A stretch of 64,000 nt of DNA, from positions 142,060 through 206,059 of the forward strand of contig JAXHNR010000002.1 in assembly GCA_034520215.1 (NCBI GenBank), written 5' to 3'. Positions 18,970 to 28,650 of this stretch are shown piece after piece (the first letter of the stretch is position 1; each line of letters starts with the position of its first letter). The translations under genes were made by a program, and so were the position numbers. Under the pieces are notes generated by a model that ran no database searches, had not been told where the DNA came from, and worked only from the letters and a program-made list of their open reading frames with translations. This DNA comes from Candidatus Krumholzibacteriota bacterium. Its GTDB lineage: Bacteria; Krumholzibacteriota; Krumholzibacteriia; Krumholzibacteriales; WJIX01.

Positions 18970-19821
18970 CTAAAGGGGAAGGTCGATCCCTATTCTCTCC
19001 AATATCCCTTCAAGCTGCTCATTTGAAAAATATTCTATAGCCAGAACCCCCCCTTTTTTGCTTGGCTTTATCCTTGTTCTGGTTCCCAGATATACCTCCA
19101 GTTTTTCTTCTATTGCCAGAATCGCCGGATCTGTTTTTTTCTTCCCCCGTGTTCTCCTGCCCTGTTTCTTCTCAGACCTTTCAACGTCTCGGACAGAAAG
19201 GTTTTCTTTAACGATTTTTTCAGCCCGTTTTATCTGTTCCTCTTCTTCCTTCACAGACAGAAGCGCCCTCGCGTGCCCTTCCCTTAATTCTCCTGAAGCG
19301 ATCATTTCTTTGACTTTCCCGGGCAGCTTCAACAGCCTCATCGTGTTCGTTACGGCGCTTCTGCTTTTTCCGACAATCCTGCCGATCTCGTTAGCTGACA
19401 AGCCCAGCTCCCGCACCAGGGACTGATATCCCCCGGCCTCTTCAAGGGGATTCAAATCTTCACGTTGCAGGTTTTCAAGTAAGGCCAGCTTTAATGAATC
19501 CTCATCATTTATATCTCTGACAAGGCAGGGAATCAATTCTTTTCCGGCAATCTCGGAAGCCCTGAGTCTCCTTTCACCTACTACAACCTGATACCTTTTT
19601 CCCTTCCTTCTCACAACAATCGGCTGCAGCATGCCGTTTTCGGCGATTGAGCTCGCAAGTTTCTCCAATTCATCCTTTCTAAAATTTTTCCTTGGCTGAT
19701 CCGGGTTTGGATCTATGGAAGACGTTTTCAATTCTTTAACCGATTCGGTCTCCGCGGCACCTTCTCTTATTTCCTGTGAAATCAGCGCTTCAAGCCCCCT
19801 GCCGAGAACTCTTTTTTTCAT
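18970..19821 (-). CDS. parB: Chromosome partitioning protein ParB
   Basis: A 283-residue ParB/Spo0J CTPase that spreads from parS sites. The N-terminus has RGLEALI, the CTP-binding ParB/Srx domain carries PDQPRK and GERRLRASE, and ENLQREDLNPLEEA begins the helix-turn-helix region (about residues 100-190). The C-terminal dimerisation domain is at about 225-283. It starts 21 bp after parA stops. Two exact consensus parS sites lie upstream of parA at 21044 and 21093. Confidence 0.95.
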   Translation of the reverse strand: MKKRVLGRGLEALISQEIREGAAETESVKELKTSSIDPNPDQPRKNFRKDELEKLASSIAENGMLQPIVVRRKGKRYQVVVGERRLRASEIAGKELIPCLVRDINDEDSLKLALLENLQREDLNPLEEAGGYQSLVRELGLSANEIGRIVGKSRSAVTNTMRLLKLPGKVKEMIASGELREGHARALLSVKEEEEQIKRAEKIVKENLSVRDVERSEKKQGRRTRGKKKTDPAILAIEEKLEVYLGTRTRIKPSKKGGVLAIEYFSNEQLEGILERIGIDLPL

Positions 19822-19842
19822 ATTACCGCCCTTTCCTTGTTG

Positions 19843-20649
19843 TTATCCTGATATTCCCGCCGATCTTTTCCCGGCACCATTATCTTTTCTTTTCTTATTT
19901 TTATCTATAACCTCCTGGGCCAACTTCAGATAGCTGGCGGCGCCCACACTTTTTACATCATACATTAAAACGGGCTTTCCGAAACTCGGACATTCGCTCA
20001 ATCGCACGTTGCGCGGTATTACATTTTTATAAACGACATCCCCAAAGTATGTTATTGCCTCTTCAGCCACCTGGCTGGATAATCTAAGCCGCCTGTCGAA
20101 CATTGTCAAAAGCACTCCCTCGATCTTCAGGTCAGGATTAAGATGCTTCTGAACCATTCGAATTGTGCCCAAAAGCTGACTCAGCCCCTCAAGCGCGTAA
20201 TATTCACATTGAATAGGTATCAAAACCGAATCCGAAGCGGCAAGAATGTTAAGCGTTAACAAACCCAGGCTGGGCGGACAGTCAACTATAATAAAATCAT
20301 ACTTTTCTGAAAGGCCGGAAAACGCCGATTTCAATTTCCTTTCCCTGGCCATAAGCGGGACCAGCTCGATTTCAGCCCCCGCAAGCTTTGGGTGTGACGG
20401 GATAATATCTAAGAGCTCCGTCTTTTTTATTGTGTCCAGCGCGCTTGCCGACTCCATCAACACTTCATATATTGTATCTTCATCCCTCTCAACCCTGACG
20501 CCGAGCCCGCTGCTCGCGTTAGCTTGGGGGTCGACATCCACGAGGAGAACCCTTTTTTCAGCCGCGCCCAGGCTGGCACTAAGATTGATCGCGGTGGTTG
20601 TCTTGCCAACTCCGCCTTTTTGGTTTGCTATAGCTATTATCTTCCCCAT
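19843..20649 (-). CDS. parA: Chromosome partitioning ATPase ParA/Soj
   Basis: A 268-residue ParA/MinD-family ATPase with deviant Walker A KGGVGKTT at about residue 11, switch I DVDPQANAS, and Walker B FIIVDCPPSLG. Length and motifs are typical of chromosomal Soj. It dimerises on DNA with ATP and is released by ParB. It is the first gene of the parA-parB-M23-bactofilin cluster. Confidence 0.96.
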   Translation of the reverse strand: MGKIIAIANQKGGVGKTTTAINLSASLGAAEKRVLLVDVDPQANASSGLGVRVERDEDTIYEVLMESASALDTIKKTELLDIIPSHPKLAGAEIELVPLMARERKLKSAFSGLSEKYDFIIVDCPPSLGLLTLNILAASDSVLIPIQCEYYALEGLSQLLGTIRMVQKHLNPDLKIEGVLLTMFDRRLRLSSQVAEEAITYFGDVVYKNVIPRNVRLSECPSFGKPVLMYDVKSVGAASYLKLAQEVIDKNKKRKDNGAGKRSAGISG

Positions 20650-20842
20650 TGTCCCTTCCTCCCTTTAACACACAAGGTTCCTTCCGGAATAATGCTCGCC
20701 CTTGCGCCATTTCAATAAACAGGCCACTGCTTTTCCACTAACGCTTCCCCATTTTCATATAAGCATATATCCGGGATCTTGAAAATAATTTTCTGGAATT
20801 AAAAATATACCAAATCGAAAAGAATATCAACCTTCATTTCCA

Positions 20843-20963
20843 GGAGTTTCCTCAAAATCCTGCAAGTATTTTACCAACTTTGCGAGATACAACCATTTGT
20901 CAGGATTGATAAGTGGAATAGGGTTTTCATTGCTGATGAGTGCGGCTGATTGATATTTTCAAA
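20843..20963 (+). repeat. Palindromic repeat family, copy A (left part only)
   Basis: This stretch matches the left 124 bp of the full copy at 59999-60303. It begins with the terminal GGAGTTTCC, shares GCAAGTATT and GCGAGATACAA, then the identical block GTGGAATAGGGTTTTCATTG, and stops after the inner palindrome arm GCGGCTGATTGATATTTTC. The right part is absent, so the copy is truncated at the inner arm. Confidence 0.8.
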
Positions 20964-21043
20964 GCCCCCATCATTTCAACCCTTTCACTTACCCGGTTCT
21001 TAGCTCATATCAATTAATTTTTTTCTCCAAAAAAAAGGAGGTG

Positions 21044-21059
21044 TGTTTCACGTGAAACA
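21044..21059. promoter_or_regulatory. parS site 1
   Basis: TGTTTCACGTGAAACA, identical to the universal parS consensus, between rsmG and parA. It is the centromere site loaded by ParB. Confidence 0.95.
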
Positions 21060-21085
21060 ACTTTTTCCCGTTTTTGTAAGTTCAG

Positions 21086-21115
21086 AACCAGATGTTTCAC
21101 GTGAAACATCTGGTT
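21086..21115. promoter_or_regulatory. parS site 2 within a 30-bp perfect palindrome
   Basis: The core at 21093-21108 is again the exact 16-bp parS consensus. The symmetry extends seven further bases on each side (AACCAGA/TCTGGTT), giving a 30-bp perfect palindrome. It lies 33 bp from parS site 1. No T-run follows on either strand, so it does not look like a terminator. Confidence 0.95.
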
Positions 21116-21156
21116 AAAATCTTCCTGGGTCATCTTTCCTTCACAAAAAGACTCCT

Positions 21157-21939
21157 TCAGCCTGCGGTTTTCCTGTAAATAACCGCAACCCCTCTTCCTT
21201 CCGGCATATCATCTGCTTTTTCCAGCTTCATAGAGGTAAACCCTTCTCCCTGTTCCTTCTTTCTCCAGCCCTCCCCTTTTAAGGTCGTGTAAATCCCGCC
21301 TTCTGAGAGAAGCATGGAAACAACCGGCATTATTTCAGGAAGTTTTCCCGCCGCCTTGGATGTAACAATTTCAAAGCGTCCCTCCGGTGAATATGCCGCC
21401 GCGTCACATGCAAAGACTTTAGCGCCTTTCAGATCGAGCCTATTTGTTTCTCTTGTCAGAAAGGCGGCGGCCTTCTGTTTCCTTTCGAAGAGTGTTATAT
21501 CTAATTCCGGATGGAGTATTTTCCATACAAGGGCCGGGAACCCGGCGCCCGAACCTATATCGGCAACCCTTATGCCGTCCAGAAAACTTTTGCCGCCTTT
21601 AGATCTTGCGCCCGGCCCCTTACTCATTCCATTTGCAGGGACGCGATCTAAATAAGATTTAAGAAACCGCAGAATATAAGCTGAATCGCTGATTTGCCTT
21701 TCGATATTCGCCTCTATATTTCTTTTTCCAAGAAGGTGAATTCTGTCGCTCCACCACAACAGGTCTTCTATAAAAGAAAAGAGTTTTTTCTTTTTCTCTC
21801 CATTAAGGGGACGGTGCCCGGTTTCTTCGAGTTTTTCCGCAATCTTCTTGCATAACGCGCTTCTCAATATTCCGTATTCCTCTGCTCCGAACCTCAATTT
21901 ATCGAAGGTTCTTACTATTAACTTCTTTTCTCTTTTCAA
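21157..21939 (-). CDS. rsmG: 16S rRNA (guanine(527)-N7)-methyltransferase
   Basis: RsmG methylates G527 of 16S rRNA using S-adenosylmethionine. The 260-residue protein has the GidB fold with the SAM-binding motif VADIGSGAGFPALVWKI (about residue 127) and the downstream catalytic-region segment VTSKAAGKLPEI. It carries a slightly longer N-terminus than most RsmG proteins (about 210-240 residues). The start overlaps the end of mnmG by 41 bp, the classical gidA-gidB pairing. Confidence 0.92.
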   Translation of the reverse strand: MKREKKLIVRTFDKLRFGAEEYGILRSALCKKIAEKLEETGHRPLNGEKKKKLFSFIEDLLWWSDRIHLLGKRNIEANIERQISDSAYILRFLKSYLDRVPANGMSKGPGARSKGGKSFLDGIRVADIGSGAGFPALVWKILHPELDITLFERKQKAAAFLTRETNRLDLKGAKVFACDAAAYSPEGRFEIVTSKAAGKLPEIMPVVSMLLSEGGIYTTLKGEGWRKKEQGEGFTSMKLEKADDMPEGRGVAVIYRKTAG

Positions 21940-23800
21940 GCAAAACCATCAATATCGAAAGGTCTGCCGCCCTTACTCCCGCTATCCTCGAAGCCTGACC
22001 CAGAGTCTCCGGCCTGAATTTCTCCATCTTCTCCCTTGCTTCTGTGCTGAGGGCGCCTATATCCATAAAGGTAAAATTCCGGGGTATTTTCATCATATCC
22101 ATCTTAAGGAATCTCTCGGCCACATTTTTCTGTCTCTTTATATAACCACTGTACTTTGCGCGTATCTCCAGAGAGTCCCTTTCTCTCTCGTTTAAGCCCA
22201 ACGCCCCCCCCGGCAGATATTCTTCGAGGGTGTTCAGCTTGATCTCCGGTCTCTGAAGAAGCTCTACCGCCCTCTTTCCTTCCCCGACTTCTGCTCCTCC
22301 AACCCTTTTCAGCATTTTATTACAAAGGTTCTTGGGCATCTTTTCTTCTGACAGACGTTTCCACGCGAGAACAACATTTTTCCTTCTTCTTATAGCCTCT
22401 TCCCACCTATTCTTTGGTAATAATCCGAGTCTTACGGCATACTTGAGAAGTCTTTCATCGGCGTTATCCTGCCTCAGGGTAAGCCTGTGTTCCGCTCTTG
22501 ATGTAAACATCCTGTAAGGCTCATCTATTTCTTTGGTTACAAGGTCGTCTATCAATACTCCCGTATATGCCTGGTCTCTTCTCAATACAAGAGGGTTTTC
22601 TCCGCGGAGACTCTTTGACGCGTTTATGCCCGCCACAATTCCCTGTGCCGCTGCCTCTTCATACCCCGACGTTCCGTTAACCTGGCCCGCGAAATAAAGT
22701 CCGTCGACATTCTTTGACTCCAGGCTCGCGTAAATCTGATAAGGCGGGAAGAAATCATATTCTATGGCATATCCGTATTTTAGTATAACCGCCTTCTCCA
22801 GTCCCGGAATATGCTTTAATATATCCTCCTGGACATCTTCAGGCAGGCTTGTAGCCAGCCCGTTAACATATATTTCCTCCGACTCCAGCCCCTCGGGTTC
22901 GAGGAAAATCTGATGTCTGTCCTTTTCGCCGAACCTTACCACTTTGTCCTCGATAGAAGGGCAGTATCTGGGTCCCGTTCCCTCTATCTGGCCCGAAAAG
23001 AGGGGCGCCCGGTCTATGTTTTTCCTGATTATCCCGTGTACTTTTTTGTTAGTATATGTTATATGGCACAATATCTGGTCTACTTCTATTTTCTCCGTCG
23101 TGAAGGAAAAGGGTGACGGCTTGATATCCCCGGGCTGGGGTTCACATTGTGAAAAATCCACAGTTTCCTTTTTCAACCTTGGCGGCGTTCCCGTCTTCAA
23201 TCTGCGTCTCTCGAAGCCCATGCCGGCAAGCTGATCCGATAAGCCGCGTGAAGCCGGCTCCCCCCTTCTTCCGCCTCGTATTTTATTTTCTCCAATATGC
23301 ATTAGCCCATTCGGGAATGTACCCAATGCGAGAATTACCTTTTTCCCTTTTATTCTTCTGCCGTCGCTTACCGCTATACCGGCAACCCCTCCGTTTTCAA
23401 CTATTATACCGGTTACCTCCTCCTCGAGAATCTCCAGTCGCTCCTGATTCACAAGAGCCCTTAACATCCTTTCATGATATGCCTTCTTATCCGCCTGGGC
23501 TCTGGGCGACCACACCGCGGGCCCCTTTGATCTATTCAACATTTTAAACTGAATTCCGGTTTCATCAATCGCCCTGGCCATTTCGCCGCCCAGCGCGTCT
23601 ATTTCCCGTACAAGCTGTCCCTTTGCCAGCCCCCCTATAGCCGGATTACAGGGCATTCCCGCTATATCACTGACCGAGAGAGTAACTATGAGTGTGGAAA
23701 AACCAATCCTTGAAGCGGCAAGCGCGGCCTCGCACCCCGCGTGTCCGCCTCCTACAACCACTATATCATATTTTTTTGTCTTCTGTGCAATATTATCCAT
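21899..23800 (-). CDS. mnmG: tRNA uridine-5-carboxymethylaminomethyl modification enzyme MnmG
   Basis: A 633-residue FAD protein with the N-terminal dinucleotide fold GGGHAGCEAALAASRIG, the conserved MPCNPAIGGLAKGQLVREIDALGG, GTFPNG and the cysteine-containing signature GPRYCPSIEDK. With MnmE it modifies the wobble uridine of several tRNAs, using methylene-tetrahydrofolate, glycine or ammonium. It follows mnmE by 75 bp. Confidence 0.97.
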   Translation of the reverse strand: MDNIAQKTKKYDIVVVGGGHAGCEAALAASRIGFSTLIVTLSVSDIAGMPCNPAIGGLAKGQLVREIDALGGEMARAIDETGIQFKMLNRSKGPAVWSPRAQADKKAYHERMLRALVNQERLEILEEEVTGIIVENGGVAGIAVSDGRRIKGKKVILALGTFPNGLMHIGENKIRGGRRGEPASRGLSDQLAGMGFERRRLKTGTPPRLKKETVDFSQCEPQPGDIKPSPFSFTTEKIEVDQILCHITYTNKKVHGIIRKNIDRAPLFSGQIEGTGPRYCPSIEDKVVRFGEKDRHQIFLEPEGLESEEIYVNGLATSLPEDVQEDILKHIPGLEKAVILKYGYAIEYDFFPPYQIYASLESKNVDGLYFAGQVNGTSGYEEAAAQGIVAGINASKSLRGENPLVLRRDQAYTGVLIDDLVTKEIDEPYRMFTSRAEHRLTLRQDNADERLLKYAVRLGLLPKNRWEEAIRRRKNVVLAWKRLSEEKMPKNLCNKMLKRVGGAEVGEGKRAVELLQRPEIKLNTLEEYLPGGALGLNERERDSLEIRAKYSGYIKRQKNVAERFLKMDMMKIPRNFTFMDIGALSTEAREKMEKFRPETLGQASRIAGVRAADLSILMVLLEKRKEVNSKNLR

Positions 23801-23875
23801 TATATCCTGCTTTTTGCCCTATCGTCTACTCCTGCCGCTCCCTGTGTTCATCCCCAAATTTCCAAGGGTAAAAAA

Positions 23876-25243
23876 TTATTTTCCGACGCAGAAGGTGCTG
23901 AAGATATTGTCTAAAAGATCCTCTTCAATTGAGCGTCCCGTAATTTCACCGCAAGCAGCGGCGGCTTCTCGTAATTCTACAGATAATATTTCTGCCGGTT
24001 GGCCCGCCTCAAGGTCCCCTTCCATTCTCTTTATTGCCTCCAGCGCTTTTGTTAACGCCATAGCTTGCCTCGCGTTAACTGCTATTTTATCTCTCGCCAC
24101 CCTTCCCGCTTCCGAGCTTACCGTGTTTTTATAAATCCACCTTTTCAATTCTCCGAACCCCGCGGTAGTCAACGCTGAAATTTCGATTACATTTTGTGCT
24201 CCGGTCAGCTTTCCGACATCTTCCTTGTTTATTTTCAACCCGAGGTCTTTCTTGTTAATTACAATAATATGTCTCCTGTTTTTAAGTCTTCCGGCAAGTT
24301 CATAAAGGCCTTCCTCCTGCTCTACGCTTCCGTCAATGACAAACACCACCATGTCAGCCGCGGCCGCCGCTTCAATCCCGGCCGATATTCCCTTGGCCTC
24401 TATTTCGCTCTCAGCTTCGGCTATCCCCGCCGTATCCTCAAGATAGTATGTAAACCCGCCGATATGTATCCTTTCGCGGAGGATATCCCTTGTAGTCCCC
24501 GCAATATGAGATACTATAGCCCTTTCTTCTCCGAGCAGAGTATTATAAATGCTGCTTTTTCCGGCGTTTCTAGGCCCCGTTAAAGTAATCCTGATTCCGT
24601 TTCTCAGTTTGCCGCCCGCCGCCCTCGAGGATATTAATTTCTCCAGTTCTTTTGTTATCCATTCGGCTTTCCGGGTCAATTCATCTACCGAATATGTCTC
24701 GATATCTTCCGTTGTAAAATCTATCGAGACTTCAACCAGAGAAAGCTGCCGGAGAAGTTCTTTTTCTATGCCTCTGACTTTCTCGGAAAGACCTCCTCTG
24801 AGGTGCTTTAGCGCCACGCTGCTCTGAAGCCTTGTTTCTGATGAAATCAGATCCGCTACAGCCTCAGCTTGAGCGAGGTCGATTTTCCCGTTCAGAAAAG
24901 CTCTTTTCGTAAATTCTCCCGGCGGAGCTACTTCAGCCCCCAGCCGCATCGCTTCTTCAATCAAGGCCGATACAACATTCATGCTTCCATGGCAGAAGAT
25001 TTCAACAACATCTTCGCCCGTGTATGAACGGGGCCCCCTCATGACTACGACTGCCGCATCATCGATCGGCTGCCCGTTATGATCCTTTAATATTCTATTG
25101 TACAGGTGGTGTGACTCGGAGAGTGCGGGCCCCTCGATTAATTCGCCGGCAATATTTAAGGCCTCGCTGCCGCTTATCCTGACTGCCGCGATGGCGGACT
25201 CGCCCGGCGGAGTACTTAGAGCAACAATTGTTTTCTCGCCCAT
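23876..25243 (-). CDS. mnmE: tRNA modification GTPase MnmE
   Basis: A 455-residue three-domain protein: an N-terminal folate-binding domain (STPPGESAIAAVRISG, FCHGSMNV), a helical domain, an inserted G domain (P-loop GPRNAGKSS at about residue 226, DTAGI, NKKD) and the C-terminal FCVGK motif whose Cys is needed for tRNA modification. The P-loop has GPRNAGKSS in place of the common GxPNVGKSS. Start is 3 bp after jag ends, so jag-mnmE-mnmG-rsmG is one transcription unit. Confidence 0.96.
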   Translation of the reverse strand: MGEKTIVALSTPPGESAIAAVRISGSEALNIAGELIEGPALSESHHLYNRILKDHNGQPIDDAAVVVMRGPRSYTGEDVVEIFCHGSMNVVSALIEEAMRLGAEVAPPGEFTKRAFLNGKIDLAQAEAVADLISSETRLQSSVALKHLRGGLSEKVRGIEKELLRQLSLVEVSIDFTTEDIETYSVDELTRKAEWITKELEKLISSRAAGGKLRNGIRITLTGPRNAGKSSIYNTLLGEERAIVSHIAGTTRDILRERIHIGGFTYYLEDTAGIAEAESEIEAKGISAGIEAAAAADMVVFVIDGSVEQEEGLYELAGRLKNRRHIIVINKKDLGLKINKEDVGKLTGAQNVIEISALTTAGFGELKRWIYKNTVSSEAGRVARDKIAVNARQAMALTKALEAIKRMEGDLEAGQPAEILSVELREAAAACGEITGRSIEEDLLDNIFSTFCVGK

Positions 25244-25246
25244 AAT

Positions 25247-25945
25247 CTAACTTCTTCTGCCTGGAGTTTTTCCCTTCTTTCCTCCTCCGGCAAGTGTGAC
25301 AAAGACCTTTCTCAGCTCTCCGCTTCCTACTGTATAGGTTGATATACCCTCTTGTCCGGTAAGTTCGATGTGAGCAATCCGCCTCTCGGAGGATTTCATG
25401 GGCTCAAGCCCTACGTCCTTTTGTGTTTTCTTAACCCGTTGAGCTGCTTTTTTCGCCTTTTTTCTTATTATATCGTGCCTGTTCTTCAAATAACCCCCTA
25501 CATCGAGGGTTATCCTCCTGTATCCGCCCATTTTTTTAGATACTATCCTGCCGACGAGGTGCTGCAGTGAATTAAGAGTGTCGCCCTTTCTTCCTATGAG
25601 CAAACCGTCAACTCCGGCTGTTTCAATATTTATGTATGTGGAATCATCAATGGAATCAGAAAATATTCTGTAATTAACACCGACACAGTCGAGTATGATC
25701 CTGGCAATCTCTTCCGCTATTTCCTCCACACCCGTATTATCCTCTTTTCTTCTGACGTGCACCTTGGCGTTTCGTGCTCCAAAAACACCCAGAATGCCCT
25801 TCTGGCCCGTATTCTCAATTTCAACTTCCACATTATTTATACTTGTTCCCATTATTTTTAACGCTTTTTTCAAAGCCTTTTCGACACTCTTGCCGGTCGC
25901 TTCAACTGACGAAGGTTTTTTGCCATTATCCTTTTTTTCTTTCAT
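25247..25945 (-). CDS. jag: Jag/KhpB RNA-binding protein (Jag_N, KH, R3H)
   Basis: A 232-residue protein with a Jag_N domain (about residues 15-65; VEKALKKALKIMG, KGILGVFG), a KH domain (about 80-155; IGRKGDTLNSLQHLVG) and an R3H domain (about 155-220; SSERRIAHIEL). It binds RNA in complex with KhpA in firmicutes. It lies directly downstream of yidC, its standard position. Confidence 0.92.
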   Translation of the reverse strand: MKEKKDNGKKPSSVEATGKSVEKALKKALKIMGTSINNVEVEIENTGQKGILGVFGARNAKVHVRRKEDNTGVEEIAEEIARIILDCVGVNYRIFSDSIDDSTYINIETAGVDGLLIGRKGDTLNSLQHLVGRIVSKKMGGYRRITLDVGGYLKNRHDIIRKKAKKAAQRVKKTQKDVGLEPMKSSERRIAHIELTGQEGISTYTVGSGELRKVFVTLAGGGKKGKTPGRRS

Positions 25946-26018
25946 CTTTACCTCTCCTGTTTCTCAAAGTATGATGATCTATATTGTACTATTTAGTATA
26001 TTTTTCCTCGCTGCTCCC

Positions 26019-27806
26019 CTATTTTTTGTTTCCCCTCTCTACGGCGAGCTCTTCCTCTTTTTCAGATTGCTTATGCGCGTAGTATTGCTGCAGGATCGTC
26101 AATAAATTGTTTACTATCCAGTAAAGAACCAAACCTGACGGCATCCCGTAAAAAATAAATGTGAATATAATCGGCATCATCGTCGACATCATCTTTGTTT
26201 GTCCGGGCGGAGCCGATCCCCCCGTCGGCGATCCCCCGAGTTTCGACTGGAGTACCATTGCTCCACCCATCAAAATGGGAAGAAGGTGAAACGAGTCTCC
26301 CAGGAAGGGGACCGAAAAGCCGAAATGGAACAACACATCCGGCGCTGAAAGGTCATTAATCCACAGTATAAACGGCGCGTTTCTCAATTCTATCGTATTT
26401 CTAAGTACGCCGAACAACGCGATAAAGACCGGCATCTGAAAAACAAGAGGCAGGCATCCTCCCAACGGGTTAACCCCCGCTTCTTTATAGAGTTTCATCG
26501 TCCGCTTGTTCAGCTCTTCTTTGTTGTCCCTGTACTTTTCCTGTAATTCCTTGATTTTCGGCTGGAGCTTCTGCATATCTTTCATTGATTTAAAGCTCTT
26601 GTGTGTCAGTCTGTAGAACAAGACCTTCGTTATTACAGACATCAGAATAATTATAAGTCCGTAGTTTGGAATGAACCTTCTGAAAAACAGCATCACTTTC
26701 AGCACGATAACACTCAGAAACCTCAGCCATCCAAGTTCAACAGATTCTTCCAGCCCGACATTGAATTTGCTAAGCCTGTCGGCATCCAGCGGACCGATAT
26801 ACCCCCGGTATGTTTTCTCGACCTCCCTCGGGTCTCCCCTGAATGGATAGACAACGGCATATCCGACAAAACTCTCGTCTTCGTTGCCCCTTAGTTCCAG
26901 GGTGGCGGAGCTGGGATTGTCTTCTATAATCGCGCTTATAAAATACTTGGTCCTTGCGCCGGCCCATATAACCTGGCCCGGAGCTGAAGGCCTCTTTGTT
27001 TTTCCGTCCTCGAAATCTCCGAGAGACACCTTGTAGAATTCCTCTCCCACTTTTCCGAGAGAGGCAAACCCCTGCTTATCCACACTCTCGTTTTTCTCCG
27101 TTACGACGAGCCCGCAATTCCAGGCAACCGCGTAACTGTCGGCTTCCCTGAAAGGACCTTCCCGTTGCATTTTAGTCGAAAACCGGAATTCATAACCCTC
27201 TTTGAAAAACACAAATCGTTTTTCCAGGAAGTCCCCGCCTCCGGCCTCCTTCCTGAATACTATCTCTGCTTCTTCCCTTCCGCCCCCAAGTCTTATCGTT
27301 CGGTCAGCGTCAAGCTGATTTCCGTTTACAGAGACAGAAAACAGCGCGCCCCCAAAGTCTTCTGTTAAATCTCCTTTCTTCAGCTCCACCGCCAAGCCGC
27401 CCTTTTTACCCTCGGGCAGCAATTCCAGCGGTTCACCTTCATCGTCCCTGTACTCGTAAAGCTTTACCTGTTCTATTTCACCCCCCCTGCTTATAAGGGT
27501 TATATCCATTACTTCCGTTGAAACTCTAACCGTCAAAACCCTGCCGGTATCCGCTGGGGCGTAGAATCCCTTTAATTCCTCGTCTCTTCCGGCTTTACGC
27601 TCCCATTCCCGTTTTTCAGCGGCGGGTTTAGCCTGTCTTGTTATTTCTTCCCGCTCCGGCTCACTCGATCTTCGGGCGGTTGTCGTGTCGGATATAGAAT
27701 GCTCCTTTTTTAAGTTGTTTTCCCTTCTCGGAGCAACGTATAATGTTTGCCACAAAATAAGAACCAGGAATGTAACAACAATCGCAAACAGAGAACGTTT
27801 ATCCAT
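26019..27806 (-). CDS. yidC: Membrane protein insertase YidC
   Basis: A 595-residue gram-negative-type YidC. It has an N-terminal anchor (about residues 5-22), a large periplasmic beta-sandwich domain (about 70-360) and the conserved insertase core (about 375-580) with KVLFYRLTHKSFKSMKDMQKLQPKIKEL, GVNPLGGCLPLVFQMPVFIALF, and TFIFYGMPSGLVLYWIVNNLLTI. The last segments match TM3-TM5. The full-length periplasmic domain supports a diderm envelope. Confidence 0.96.
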   Translation of the reverse strand: MDKRSLFAIVVTFLVLILWQTLYVAPRRENNLKKEHSISDTTTARRSSEPEREEITRQAKPAAEKREWERKAGRDEELKGFYAPADTGRVLTVRVSTEVMDITLISRGGEIEQVKLYEYRDDEGEPLELLPEGKKGGLAVELKKGDLTEDFGGALFSVSVNGNQLDADRTIRLGGGREEAEIVFRKEAGGGDFLEKRFVFFKEGYEFRFSTKMQREGPFREADSYAVAWNCGLVVTEKNESVDKQGFASLGKVGEEFYKVSLGDFEDGKTKRPSAPGQVIWAGARTKYFISAIIEDNPSSATLELRGNEDESFVGYAVVYPFRGDPREVEKTYRGYIGPLDADRLSKFNVGLEESVELGWLRFLSVIVLKVMLFFRRFIPNYGLIIILMSVITKVLFYRLTHKSFKSMKDMQKLQPKIKELQEKYRDNKEELNKRTMKLYKEAGVNPLGGCLPLVFQMPVFIALFGVLRNTIELRNAPFILWINDLSAPDVLFHFGFSVPFLGDSFHLLPILMGGAMVLQSKLGGSPTGGSAPPGQTKMMSTMMPIIFTFIFYGMPSGLVLYWIVNNLLTILQQYYAHKQSEKEEELAVERGNKK

Positions 27807-27844
27807 CCGCTAATTCCCTTCCATTAAATAAATATTGTGCTTTT

Positions 27845-28072
27845 TCAGCGAACCGGGTCATACCCGCCACGGGATGAAAATGGGTGGCATCTAAGCAACC
27901 TCTTCATCGATTTATACCCTCCCCTGACGACGCCGTATTTTGCTATGGCGTCTTCGGCGTATTTCGAACATGTGGGAACAAATCTGCAGGTGGGAGAATG
28001 ATATGGTGAAATCGCTGTTCTATATACTCTAATACAAAAAATTGCAGTTGTTTTTAATATTTTTGATATCAT
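27845..28072 (-). CDS. yidD: Membrane protein insertion efficiency factor YidD
   Basis: A 75-residue YidD with the signature [27 protein letters not shown] and the terminal [12 protein letters not shown]. It is a small membrane-associated protein that aids YidC-dependent insertion. Start lies 4 bp after rnpA ends. Confidence 0.94.
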   Translation of the reverse strand: MISKILKTTAIFCIRVYRTAISPYHSPTCRFVPTCSKYAEDAIAKYGVVRGGYKSMKRLLRCHPFSSRGGYDPVR

Positions 28073-28076
28073 ACGC

Positions 28077-28415
28077 TTACGATATTAGCCCCGCTCTTAA
28101 CAAAGAGCTTTCCATATCTTTCTTCAATTCACTGAATGGTGTTTTCCTCAGATCCTGAGAAGCTATAAAAACTATCCATAACCCCTCATCTGTAAATCGT
28201 TCCCTCAAATCCATGAACCCTTGCCTCATGAGCCTTTTTGCCCTATTTCGCCTATTAGCTTTTCCAACTCTTTTTTTGCTTGCTACAAACCCGGGGAGTA
28301 ATCCCTCTTCTTCCCGTTTAAGAAAACATATCGTTACTTTGTCGCCCTTCTCTCTCTTTCCCTCACTGTAAACAAGCCTGAACTGCCGGTTCTTTTTAAG
28401 CCCGGAAATAGTCAT
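28077..28415 (-). CDS. rnpA: Ribonuclease P protein component
   Basis: A 112-residue RnpA containing the RNR motif region [18 protein letters not shown] and the N-terminal [15 protein letters not shown]. It binds RNase P RNA and helps process tRNA 5' ends. It starts 17 bp after rpmH stops, the classical rpmH-rnpA order. Confidence 0.95.
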   Translation of the reverse strand: MTISGLKKNRQFRLVYSEGKREKGDKVTICFLKREEEGLLPGFVASKKRVGKANRRNRAKRLMRQGFMDLRERFTDEGLWIVFIASQDLRKTPFSELKKDMESSLLRAGLIS

Positions 28416-28432
28416 GTTTATTTTGCCCCAGC

Positions 28433-28567
28433 CTAGACTGCAAGGCGCTTTCTTCCCTTTTTCCTTCTTCTGCTTATTACTCTTCGCCCGGTTTTAGTGC
28501 TCATCCTCTTGCGAAAACCGTGCTTCTTCTTTCTTTTAGTCTTTTTGGGCTGATATGTTCTCTTCAT
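28433..28567 (-). CDS. rpmH: 50S ribosomal protein L34
   Basis: A 44-residue protein read on the reverse strand from the ATG at 28567: [18 protein letters not shown], then [13 protein letters not shown], ending [12 protein letters not shown]. This is full-length L34. It is the first gene of the rpmH-rnpA-yidD-yidC-jag run, just downstream of a strong promoter. Confidence 0.97.
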   Translation of the reverse strand: MKRTYQPKKTKRKKKHGFRKRMSTKTGRRVISRRRKKGRKRLAV

Positions 28568-28621
28568 AACTATCCTCTTTCAGTAATTCTATACTCTATA
28601 TAATCATAATATAAACAATTT

Positions 28622-28650
28622 ACAATACCAAACTCTTTATTTTATGTCAA
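28622..28650 (-). promoter_or_regulatory. Sigma-70 promoter of rpmH operon
   Basis: On the reverse strand TTGACA (28650-28645) and TATTGT (28627-28622) are separated by 17 bp, about 55 bp upstream of the rpmH start. Confidence 0.8.
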
